From positions 1 through 64,000 of the forward strand of contig WRAQ01000012.1 in NCBI GenBank assembly GCA_009780115.1: DNA of 64,000 nt. Direction: 5' to 3'. Below are positions 1-7,400 of this stretch, piece after piece. The stretch's first letter is position 1; every line of letters begins with the position of its first letter. Both the position numbers and the translations under genes were made by a program. Source of the stretch: Lachnospiraceae bacterium (GTDB lineage: Bacteria > Bacillota > Clostridia > Lachnospirales > Lachnospiraceae). The notes under the pieces are model-generated. The model ran no database searches and was not told the origin of the DNA. It saw only the letters and a list, made by a program, of their open reading frames with translations.

Positions 1-611
1 CAAACAATGTTAATGACCTTCATAGCCATATTTGGGATGAATGGGCTGACCCTGACGGTTCGATCGGCAAAGCATACGGTTATCAGATGCAAGTAAAACA
101 TCAATACAAAGAAGGGATGATGGATCAGGTTGACCGGGTTATTTATGATTTGCAAAATAATCCTTTCAGCCGGCGAATCCTGACAAACATTTATGTTCAT
201 CAGGATTTGCATGAAATGAACCTTTACCCTTGCGCTTATAGCATGACCTTTAACGTTACGCAAAAAAAGGGCGCCGATAGGCTTACCCTGAACGCGATTT
301 TGAATCAACGCTCGCAGGATATTCTGGCGGCAAACAACTGGAATGTGGTGCAATATTCCGTGCTTGTGCATATGTTGGCGCAAGTTTGTAATATGGAAGT
401 TGGCGAATTTGTTCACGTAATAGCCGATGCCCATATTTACGACCGCCATATTCCGATTATTGAGGAATTAATTGAAAGGGGCTCATACCCCGCCCCAACT
501 TTTGTGCTGAATCCCGAAATCCGCGATTTTTACCAATTTACCCGTGATGATGTCCGGGTAGAAGGCTACGAAACCGGTCCGCAGATTGAGGGGATTCCGA
601 TTGCGGTGTGA
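1..611 (+). CDS. thyA: Thymidylate synthase, 3' part (5' end outside window)
   Basis: This is the C-terminal two thirds or so of thymidylate synthase, which methylates dUMP to dTMP with methylene-tetrahydrofolate as donor and leaves dihydrofolate. The reading frame is open from base 3 and starts before the window. The catalytic cysteine lies in the run NLYPCAYSMTFNV (codon at 231-233), followed by the conserved NQRSQDI segment and the C-terminal substrate-closing region ending in AV. folA follows about 360 bases downstream and recycles the dihydrofolate made here, which fits a shared pathway. An internal ATG at 87 is not the real start because homologous sequence continues upstream of it. Confidence 0.95.
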   Translation, partial: NNVNDLHSHIWDEWADPDGSIGKAYGYQMQVKHQYKEGMMDQVDRVIYDLQNNPFSRRILTNIYVHQDLHEMNLYPCAYSMTFNVTQKKGADRLTLNAILNQRSQDILAANNWNVVQYSVLVHMLAQVCNMEVGEFVHVIADAHIYDRHIPIIEELIERGSYPAPTFVLNPEIRDFYQFTRDDVRVEGYETGPQIEGIPIAV

Positions 612-649
612 TTCGTGAGTTTTACAGTTAATTATTATAGTTATTATCC

Positions 650-788
650 GCGTGTGACATCTCTGCACTTCACCGCAGTTGATGCTCTCGCTCGATGTAA
701 AACGTAGTGGATACTATGGTTTCAAAATACGAAACCTAGTACCAACGTTTTCCAACGCACTGCTTGTGAAGTCAGAATGTCACTCACG
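650..788 (-). repeat. Family 1 structured repeat, copy A' (inverted)
   Basis: A palindromic element of about 139 bases. Outer arms GTGACAT (654-660) and ATGTCAC (777-783) pair, as do ACTTC (667-671) with GAAGT (768-772), AAAACGT (699-705) with ACGTTTT (745-751), and GGTTTC (718-723) with GAAACC (731-736). Its reverse complement aligns along its whole length with the copy at 30874-31005. It stands tail to tail with copy A at 806-943, and together they fill most of the thyA-folA gap. No coding potential was seen. Confidence 0.8.
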
Positions 789-805
789 ACCGGGGTAATA
801 AGTGA

Positions 806-943
806 GCAAGCGGAAAATGCACTTTGTAAGTCGGGCTTTGGAAAACGTCGTTACTTATGCGGCGTATTATAGCGCATTAGTAACGCAACGTTTTACATGG
901 AGCGAAAGCGTCCCAGCGACAAAGTGACATTGTTCCGGCTTGC
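806..943 (+). repeat. Family 1 structured repeat, copy A
   Basis: Nested complementary arms: GCAAGC (806-811) with GCTTGC (938-943), CACTTTGT (820-827) with ACAAAGTG (919-926), AAAACGT (842-848) with ACGTTTT (888-894), GTTACT (850-855) with AGTAAC (879-884), ATGC (857-860) with GCAT (874-877). Between the 3' arms is a small hairpin capped by GAAA (around 900-913), a GNRA-type loop. It ends about 15 bases before the folA ribosome binding site. It matches copy B at 9840-9976 base for base over most of its length, with paired substitutions. Confidence 0.85.
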
Positions 944-969
944 GGAGTGAGACAATAAAGGAGTTAATC

Positions 970-1470
970 ATGAATATTATCGCCGCAGTAGACAAAAACT
1001 GGGCCATCGGAAACAAAGGCGACTTACTAATCCGCATCCCTGCCGACCACAAACTATTTCAAAACGAAACAATGGGTAAAGTCGTTGTTTTAGGGCGGAA
1101 AACCCTGGCCACCTTTCCCGGCGGCCTGCCCCTAAGAGGGCGCACCAATATTATTATGTCAACCAATCCTAATTACCAGGTTAAGGGTGCAATCGTTGTA
1201 AAAAATTTAGACGAGTTACTCAAAGAACTTGAAAAATATAGCCCCGAGGACATATTTATTATCGGCGGTGAAAGTATTTACCGGATGATGTTACCATATT
1301 GTAATACCGCCCATATCACAAAAATTGACCATTCTTATGCCGCCGATTCATATTTCCCCAACCTTGATACTATGCCGGAATGGCAGATTACCGCCGATAG
1401 TGATGAGCAAACCTATTTTGATATTACCTATGAATTTTTGAAGTATGAAAAGTGTGAAGAGATTTTCTAA
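970..1470 (+). CDS. folA: Dihydrofolate reductase
   Basis: A 166-residue dihydrofolate reductase, the NADPH-dependent enzyme that regenerates tetrahydrofolate and the target of trimethoprim-type drugs. The N-terminus MNIIAAVDKNWAIGNKGDLL is diagnostic; Asp26 in IPADHKLF occupies the position of the proton-donating acidic residue, and GRKTLATFPGG plus IIGGESIY are the cofactor-binding segments. I start at ATG 970, 7 bases after an AAGGAG Shine-Dalgarno at 958-963, and reject an upstream in-frame start that would add ten unconserved residues. It lies downstream of thyA, as in many Firmicutes, but here separated by two family 1 repeats. Confidence 0.95.
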   Translation: MNIIAAVDKNWAIGNKGDLLIRIPADHKLFQNETMGKVVVLGRKTLATFPGGLPLRGRTNIIMSTNPNYQVKGAIVVKNLDELLKELEKYSPEDIFIIGGESIYRMMLPYCNTAHITKIDHSYAADSYFPNLDTMPEWQITADSDEQTYFDITYEFLKYEKCEEIF

Positions 1471-1540
1471 GTTTGCATCCATTGGAACGCAAACAAATAA
1501 AATCTAAAACTTCACACCAAAGAATGCCGCTAAAGCGTCA
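1471..1540 (+). other. Two small hairpins between folA and ilvE
   Basis: GTTTGC/GCAAAC inverted arms lie right behind the folA stop (1471-1494), and AAGAATG/CATTCTT arms lie around 1521-1545, just before the ilvE ribosome binding site. Neither has a T-tract, so terminator function is uncertain; they may be mRNA-stability or attenuation structures. Confidence 0.35.
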
Positions 1541-1560
1541 TTCTTCACAAAGGAGTCATA

Positions 1561-2625
1561 ATGAAAATAAGAATCGAAAAAACTACAGCCCCCAAAACAT
1601 TACCCGCCGCTGACAACCCCCTGCTCTTTGGTACCATCTTCACTGACCATATGTTTATTATGGATTATAATTCCGAAAAAGGCTGGTTTGACTCCCGTAT
1701 CGTTCCCTATGGGCCGATTCTGATGGAACCGTCGGCGATGGTTTTTCATTATGGGCAGGAACTTTTTGAAGGGCTAAAAGCATATAAAGCGGAAGATGGA
1801 AGAGTCTTATTATTCCGCCCGGAGTTAAACGCTAAACGCTCAAATGATACCTGCGAAAGAATTTGTATGCCAACAATTCCGGTTGAGGATTATGTTCAAG
1901 CGGTCAAAACCCTTGTTGATATTGATACAAAATGGATACCGGAAAGACCGGGGACTTCCCTTTATATCCGGCCTTTTATCTTCGCGACGGAACCTGCATT
2001 GGGAGTTCGCCCGTCCTCTTCATATATGTTTGTCATCATTTTATCACCGGTGGGCGCTTATTATCCCGAAGGGCTTAACCCAATCAAAATCTGGATTGAA
2101 GAAGAATATGTCCGCGCGGTTCGCGGTGGCTTAGGCGAAGCAAAAGCCGGGGCAAATTATGTCGCAAGTTTGAAAGCGCAGATTAAAGCTCATGAAGCCG
2201 GATATTCACAGGTTTTGTGGCTTGACGGTATTGAACGGAAATATGTTGAAGAAGTCGGGGCGATGAATATCTTTTTCAAAATAAAAGGAAAAGTTATTAC
2301 CCCGGTTTTAAACGGAAGTATCTTGCCTGGTATTACCCGAAGGAGTTGTATGGAGTTGTGCGGGATGTGGGGTTATGAAGTGATTGAACGGCAGATATCC
2401 GCCGACGAATTATTCAGCGCCGCCGGGAACGGTGATTTGGAAGAAATATGGGGGACCGGCACGGCAGCAGTAATTTCGCCGGTTGGTATTTTAAGAAAAG
2501 GTGATGAGGTAGTGAAAATCGCCGGCGGTGGCATTGGTGAATTGACCCGGCGGTTATATGATAATTTGACCGGAATCCAGCTTGGCAAAATAGATGGCCC
2601 GGACGGATGGGTAACCGAAGTTTGA
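1561..2625 (+). CDS. ilvE: Branched-chain amino acid aminotransferase
   Basis: A 354-residue PLP-dependent aminotransferase of fold type IV that interconverts leucine, isoleucine or valine and their 2-oxo acids with 2-oxoglutarate/glutamate. It resembles the longer BCAT group rather than the short E. coli IlvE. Visible signatures are FHYGQELFEGLKAY, the lysine in GLGEAKAGANY (about residue 195) that should carry PLP, the segment EEVGAMNIFF, and GSILPGITRRS in the phosphate-binding region. The start follows an AAAGGAG site at about 1550. Its stop overlaps the next gene (a glycosyltransferase), suggesting co-transcription although the functions are unrelated. Confidence 0.95.
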   Translation: MKIRIEKTTAPKTLPAADNPLLFGTIFTDHMFIMDYNSEKGWFDSRIVPYGPILMEPSAMVFHYGQELFEGLKAYKAEDGRVLLFRPELNAKRSNDTCERICMPTIPVEDYVQAVKTLVDIDTKWIPERPGTSLYIRPFIFATEPALGVRPSSSYMFVIILSPVGAYYPEGLNPIKIWIEEEYVRAVRGGLGEAKAGANYVASLKAQIKAHEAGYSQVLWLDGIERKYVEEVGAMNIFFKIKGKVITPVLNGSILPGITRRSCMELCGMWGYEVIERQISADELFSAAGNGDLEEIWGTGTAAVISPVGILRKGDEVVKIAGGGIGELTRRLYDNLTGIQLGKIDGPDGWVTEV

Positions 2626-3401
2626 GTGATGATACTATTAATCTTGTTTCAATTATAACACCGGCGTATAACGGTGAGAAATATGTTGCCGAAATGATGG
2701 AGAGTGTACTTTCTCAGACTTATGTAAACTGGGAATTACTTATCGTTGATGACGGTTCAACCGATAATACATTAAACATTATTCAAAGCTTTACTGATAA
2801 AAGAATCCGGTTATTTACTAATTCAATAAACAGGGGAGCGGCTTTTTCACGTAATTATGCCCTTCGTGAGGCAAAAGGGCGCTGGATTGCTTTTTTGGAT
2901 TGTGATGATTTCTGGCATCATGACAAATTGGAAAAGCAATTAAAATATATGAGGGAAACCGGATATTCATTTACTTATACTAAATGGAATGTTATAAAAA
3001 ACTATAAAAAAATATATCAAGTAACCGGCCCGGAGAGAATAACCAAATCTAAGATGTATGATTTTGGCTGGCCCGGAACTTCTACTGTAATCTATGATGC
3101 TGCGGTAATAGGCAGATTGCAAGGTCCGGATTTGAAAGTCCGTAATGATTATGCGATTTTGTTACTAGCAATAAAATATGCCGACTGTTATCTGCTTCCG
3201 GAAGTTTTAGCGACATACCGCAAACACGAAGGCTCGTTATCAAATATTCCAATGCAGCAATTAATTTTTCACCACTTCTTGCTTTTTTATCAAGGCGAAA
3301 ATAGGGGGATAATTACAAGTATCGGCTTGACGTTCAGAAATATCTTTGGGGTGTTATGGAAAAAGGTTTTTTATATGAAGGTTTTGCGAAAGGATTTATA
3401 A
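2607..3401 (+). CDS. Family 2 glycosyltransferase
   Basis: A GT-A fold glycosyltransferase of family 2, probably cytoplasmic or membrane-associated, adding a sugar to a growing surface glycan. The N-terminal beta-strand VSIITPAYNGEKY, the nucleotide-binding DDGSTDN and the metal-binding DCDD are all present; a FLALL-type transmembrane end is absent. Length (264 residues) is normal for a minimal GT2. The start is ambiguous: ATG 2607 overlaps ilvE by 19 bases, while a TTG at 2622 overlaps the ilvE stop as TTGA and would be an equally credible coupled start. The end overlaps the ABC permease start (TAATG), so the three polysaccharide genes form one translation-coupled block. Confidence 0.9.
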   Translation: MGNRSLSDDTINLVSIITPAYNGEKYVAEMMESVLSQTYVNWELLIVDDGSTDNTLNIIQSFTDKRIRLFTNSINRGAAFSRNYALREAKGRWIAFLDCDDFWHHDKLEKQLKYMRETGYSFTYTKWNVIKNYKKIYQVTGPERITKSKMYDFGWPGTSTVIYDAAVIGRLQGPDLKVRNDYAILLLAIKYADCYLLPEVLATYRKHEGSLSNIPMQQLIFHHFLLFYQGENRGIITSIGLTFRNIFGVLWKKVFYMKVLRKDL

Positions 3402-4153
3402 TGGACTTTATTTTTCTTTTTGAGGAATTAGTTAAATGCGATTTTAAAAAAAAGTACAAGCGTACCTTTCTTGGCGTTTTTTGGAGTATGCTTGGGCCAA
3501 TGCTTCATCTTCTAGTCCTTGCTTTAGTCTTTACCCGCTTTTTTGGCAGAGAAATGCCGCATTATATTATCTACCTATTTGCCGGAAATTTGCTCTTTTT
3601 TTATTTTAAAGAATCTACTAACGGCGGGATGCAGGCCCTTAGAGCCAACGCAAATATCATCAAGACAATTAAGATTCCCAAATATATTTTTGTACTCTCG
3701 AAAAATACCTCTTCGCTGATTAGTTTTTCCCTGACATTAATTATTTTTTTTGTTTTTGCCGCAATTGACGGCGTGGATTTTTCCCTGCGCTTTTTTGCTT
3801 TATTATATCCAATTATTTGTTTATTTCTGTTTAATATTGGGGCAGGGCTGATTTTGTCGGCATTTTTTGTGTTTTTTAGGGATGTTCAATACCTGTATGA
3901 TATTTTTACGTTAATATTGATGTATCTCTCGGCGATATTTTATACAACAGATTTGTTCCCCGGACAGGCTCAAATACTATTTTTATTGAATCCGGTTTAT
4001 GTATATATATTATATTTTCGTACAGTAACATTAAGCGGGATGATACCATCATTGAGTATTCATCTGTTATGTGTTCTGTATGCTCTTATTGCAATTACTG
4101 CCGGTAGTATGATATATCGGAAATATAACCATCTTTTTATTAATTATATGTAG
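3401..4153 (+). CDS. ABC-2 type polysaccharide export permease
   Basis: A 250-residue integral membrane subunit of an ABC exporter of the Wzm/KpsM/TagG group, which moves lipid-linked polysaccharide across the cytoplasmic membrane. The amphipathic N-terminus with DFKKKYKRTFLGVFWSMLGP is the classic entry segment of this family, followed by about six hydrophobic helices (for example LHLLVLALVFTRFF, ISFSLTLIIFFVFAAI, LFLFNIGAGLILSAFFVFF). I choose ATG 3401, which overlaps the glycosyltransferase stop as TAATG and follows AAAGGA, not the in-frame ATG at 3356. The cognate ATPase is fused to glycosyltransferases in the next gene. Confidence 0.92.
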   Translation: MDFIFLFEELVKCDFKKKYKRTFLGVFWSMLGPMLHLLVLALVFTRFFGREMPHYIIYLFAGNLLFFYFKESTNGGMQALRANANIIKTIKIPKYIFVLSKNTSSLISFSLTLIIFFVFAAIDGVDFSLRFFALLYPIICLFLFNIGAGLILSAFFVFFRDVQYLYDIFTLILMYLSAIFYTTDLFPGQAQILFLLNPVYVYILYFRTVTLSGMIPSLSIHLLCVLYALIAITAGSMIYRKYNHLFINYM

Positions 4154-4162
4154 GTGAAATTC

Positions 4163-7150
4163 ATGTTACAAAAAAAATATGACGTCGTATTTTTGTGGAA
4201 GCAAAATGATTCGGGCATTTATGGAAGAAGAGCCGATATGTTTGTGAAAGAGCTTTCGCGAAGCGACAGGGTTAATAAGATTATTCATTTTGACCAGCCA
4301 ATAGCGATTGAAACTCTTGATAAATACAAAAAAAAAGCAAATTCCGGCAATCATTATGAAATGATATATGATAATGCAATGAAAGGTTATCGGGGGGACA
4401 AGCATATTTATGGGGTAAAATCATATACCTACATTTATTCTTACCGTGATAGTAATATTTGGCCGAAGTCTGGTTTTTTTGATTATATTAAAATAATTAT
4501 CAGCGAAAATGATATTGGATGTGAACACGATATTTTGTTGTGGGTCTGCCCGGTAATTAATGATTTAGACAAATGGATTGATATTCTTAAACCATCAATC
4601 ATCATTTCCGATATTATTGATGATCAAAGATATTTGACAAAAAATAAAATAAGAAGAATGAAAATGACCCGGAATTACCGGCATTCAATTAGAAATAGTG
4701 ATTTATTACTGGTCAATTGCGATGAAATGTATGAGCGGGTGAAATTAATCGACGGATTCGCGCACCGAAACCAGTATCTAGTAACAAACGGATGCGAAGA
4801 ATATAGTACGGCAGCTTTTGCTAAGCCGAAATTGTTTAATGAGTTAACCGGCCCGATTATCGGGCTGGCCAGCAATCTTGAGCCGAAGATAGATGCAGGT
4901 TTATTGAAGGAATGCGCGGAAAAACATCCGGATTGGAATATTATTATTATCGGTTCGGATGCAAGAAGTGAATCGGAGTTAAAAAATTTAAGTAAGTATC
5001 CTAACATTTTTTTTCTTGGGCCGATATCATATGAAAATGTGAAAAATTATATCGCGAATTTTGATGCTGCGATTATACCCCATCGGAATATTGCCCTGAA
5101 TAAAGCAATGAACCCGCTAAAGTTATATGTATATTGTTCATTAGGTATAAAAGTTGTTTCGACCGAAATTCCCGGAATAAATGACTTACGCGGTATAATA
5201 AATATTGCCGGGACCAATGCCGGATTTATTAGTCAAATCGAACGTGTCCTTTTAGAAAAGGGCGGATATAGCGAAGAAGAAGTTGAAATAATAAACCGCC
5301 ATACATGGGACAAAAAACTAAAACAGGTATTTGAGTATATTGATGGTGTTAAAAATCCTGGAGTAAGGTTGAAAAGGAAAAAAAATATTGCAAAGCCCGC
5401 CATCTTTTTACGCTTATGCTTGAAACTGCTAAAATTATTTAAGAAAGTTTGTAATAATAAAAGGTCAACGTTACCGTTACCAGCGCAAATTTATAAACAA
5501 CAAAATGTGGCCAGGCCCCAAGCAATAGATATTTTGGGCGGTATGCCGCTTAGTGAGATAATGCTTAATTGGGGAGATTATCATTATGCCGTCAGCTTAA
5601 AGAAAGAATTTGAAAAGCGAGGTTATCAAGCTAGGATATTATGTTATCCCGAGTGGCATTTATCTGATAGTGAGTATGTTATCGTATTGCGCGGCATTCG
5701 TGAATATGTTGGTATAGGTAATCAAAAAGTGATTTTTTGGGTCATATCACATCCGGCAGCAATAAGAGAAGAGGAACTAAAGCGTGCTGATTTGATTTAT
5801 ATGGCATCGCCAAAGTTGGTAAAAGAATTTTCGGCAAAGCTTTCCGTACCGGTGAAACTTTTATTACAGTGTACCGATGAAAAACATGCCCAAATCACGG
5901 ATACTGACAAAGAATATGAATTGCTTTTTATTGGAAATACAAGGGGGATTTATCGTAAGGTTGTCAAATACGTTATGCAGTCGGCGCACAAACTTTCGAT
6001 ATATGGAAGAGGGTGGGAGCGTTTTGTTTCCGAAGAATATATTGAAGATTTGTATCTTAAAAACGATAAAATCGGTCAGGCTTACCATAACGCTGAAATT
6101 GTCCTGAATGATCATTGGGATGATATGCGTAAAGCAGGTATCATCAGTAACCGTATTTTTGATGCCCTTGCCGCCCGGGCTTTTGTAATTTCTGATCATG
6201 TTACGGGAATTAACGAAGTCTTCAATGGTTGTGTTGAAACATTTAAAACCAAGGGTGAGTTATTAAAGAAAATTGATTATTATAAGCAAAATGAAAATGA
6301 ACGGGAAGAAAAAGCCCGCCGGGGACAGGAGCTTGTCCTAAAAAATCATACTTTCGGCATGAGAGTTGAAACGATAATAGAGGATATGCAAAAAATAAAA
6401 AAGAGACCGGAAATATCCGTATCGCTTAACAAGGTTTCGGTTCGTTATCAGACCGGTGATTTTCGCAATGGTGGTTTTAAAGACTATATTATCCAAAAAG
6501 TCCGCGGAAAGTACAAAGTCAATGAATTTTGGGTAATGGATGGAATTGATTTCAGGCTGGAACGCGGGGATTTAATGGGCATTTTGGGCCGGAACGGGGC
6601 GGGGAAATCCACCTTGCTTAAAACTGTTGCCGGCATTATCTCCCCGACCGGCGGTTCCTTAAATATTGAAGGTTCAATCACAGCGCTGCTAGGATTGGGG
6701 TTGGGTTTTGATGCCGAACTTACAGTAAAAGAAAATACTTTTTTGTTGGGGGCATTATTTGGATACCGGCGTGAGTTTGTGAAAAAAATGTATGATGAGA
6801 TTATAAATTTTGCTGAGCTTGCCGAATTTCAAAATAGGCCCTTTCACCAGCTTTCATCAGGAATGAAGTCGCGGCTTGCGTTTTCGGTGGCTTGCCTCGC
6901 CCAACCGGATATTTTGCTTCTTGATGAAGTTCTTGCGGTAGGGGACAGGTCGTTCCAAAAAAAGAGCGAGGTAAAATTGCAGGAAATAATGAGTAGCGGG
7001 GTGACGACTTTATTTGTATCTCATTCTCACGAACAAATAAGAAATATTTGCAATAAAGCATTGTGGTTAGAAAAGGGAAAACAAATGGCTTTCGGTGAAG
7101 TAAATGAAGTCTGTGATATGTATGAAGCCTTTTTGAGGGAGAAAATATAA
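4163..7150 (+). CDS. Tripartite fusion: glycosyltransferase + CgeB-like glycosyltransferase + polysaccharide ABC ATPase
   Basis: A single uninterrupted 995-residue protein with three regions. Residues 1-390: a GT-B type glycosyltransferase, with the donor-site segment AIIPHRNIALNKAMNPLKLYVY. A basic linker follows (about 410-450). Residues 460-740: a second GT-B-like region resembling spore protein CgeB-type transferases (LLFIGNTRG, then IVLNDHWDDM, SNRIFDALAARAFVISD). Residues 750-995: an ABC ATPase of the Wzt/KpsT/TagH group with Walker A GRNGAGKS (about 808), signature LSSGM (about 896), Walker B ILLLDEVLAVGD and switch-histidine SHSHEQ. No C-terminal carbohydrate-binding domain is present. 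ATG 4163 has AGGTG six bases upstream; a GTG at 4154 is possible. The permease ends right before it, so this ATPase must be its partner. Family assignments are by eye; the middle region is the least certain. Confidence 0.88.
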   Translation: MLQKKYDVVFLWKQNDSGIYGRRADMFVKELSRSDRVNKIIHFDQPIAIETLDKYKKKANSGNHYEMIYDNAMKGYRGDKHIYGVKSYTYIYSYRDSNIWPKSGFFDYIKIIISENDIGCEHDILLWVCPVINDLDKWIDILKPSIIISDIIDDQRYLTKNKIRRMKMTRNYRHSIRNSDLLLVNCDEMYERVKLIDGFAHRNQYLVTNGCEEYSTAAFAKPKLFNELTGPIIGLASNLEPKIDAGLLKECAEKHPDWNIIIIGSDARSESELKNLSKYPNIFFLGPISYENVKNYIANFDAAIIPHRNIALNKAMNPLKLYVYCSLGIKVVSTEIPGINDLRGIINIAGTNAGFISQIERVLLEKGGYSEEEVEIINRHTWDKKLKQVFEYIDGVKNPGVRLKRKKNIAKPAIFLRLCLKLLKLFKKVCNNKRSTLPLPAQIYKQQNVARPQAIDILGGMPLSEIMLNWGDYHYAVSLKKEFEKRGYQARILCYPEWHLSDSEYVIVLRGIREYVGIGNQKVIFWVISHPAAIREEELKRADLIYMASPKLVKEFSAKLSVPVKLLLQCTDEKHAQITDTDKEYELLFIGNTRGIYRKVVKYVMQSAHKLSIYGRGWERFVSEEYIEDLYLKNDKIGQAYHNAEIVLNDHWDDMRKAGIISNRIFDALAARAFVISDHVTGINEVFNGCVETFKTKGELLKKIDYYKQNENEREEKARRGQELVLKNHTFGMRVETIIEDMQKIKKRPEISVSLNKVSVRYQTGDFRNGGFKDYIIQKVRGKYKVNEFWVMDGIDFRLERGDLMGILGRNGAGKSTLLKTVAGIISPTGGSLNIEGSITALLGLGLGFDAELTVKENTFLLGALFGYRREFVKKMYDEIINFAELAEFQNRPFHQLSSGMKSRLAFSVACLAQPDILLLDEVLAVGDRSFQKKSEVKLQEIMSSGVTTLFVSHSHEQIRNICNKALWLEKGKQMAFGEVNEVCDMYEAFLREKI

Positions 7151-7168
7151 TTTATAAAAGAAAAATAT

Positions 7169-7196
7169 TTGCAATCTAACAAAAATGTGCTATTAT
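7169..7196 (+). promoter_or_regulatory. Sigma-A promoter upstream of iorA
   Basis: TTGCAA (7169-7174), 16-base spacer, TATTAT (7191-7196). It lies just after the export block and before the family 2 structured leader, so iorA would carry a leader of roughly 200 bases. Confidence 0.6.
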
Positions 7197-7227
7197 TAAA
7201 GCGAAACTTTATAGTTGAATATCCTAT

Positions 7228-7378
7228 GATACCCACGAATCGCTCTGTGCTTTGCACTCTCGCAATTCTAAAAACATCGAAATCCGCCTTATTCGGGCTA
7301 TTTTCTCATGTTTTGCGGGTTACAAAATCATGTATTTTCATGCAAGCATGAAACACATGACCTTTTGACCCTGGTATC
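7228..7378 (+). repeat. Family 2 structured repeat/leader, copy X
   Basis: Closing arms GATACC (7228-7233) and GGTATC (7373-7378) enclose three arms: GAAT...ATTC with an inner GTGC-ttt-GCAC hairpin (7237-7268), ACAT...ATGT (7274-7311), and TCATGT/ACATGA with inner TTTCATGC-aa-GCATGAAA (7328-7360). The same three-arm plan and the shared end CCTTTTGACCCTGGTATC recur at 49859-50035. Placed between a promoter and the iorA start, it is probably transcribed as a 5' leader. Confidence 0.75.
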
Positions 7379-7400
7379 AAAATACGAAAGGTGATTCCCT

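Noticed and set aside
5864..6199. Leftward open frame of 111 codons inside the tripartite fusion
   Set aside because: Lies over the CgeB-like region, without promoter or ribosome binding site.
6387..7150. Separate translation of the ABC ATPase from an internal ATG at 6387
   Set aside because: A GAGGA stands right before the ATG but with one base of spacing, too close for a normal ribosome binding site; the frame continues through without a stop, so I keep the fusion.
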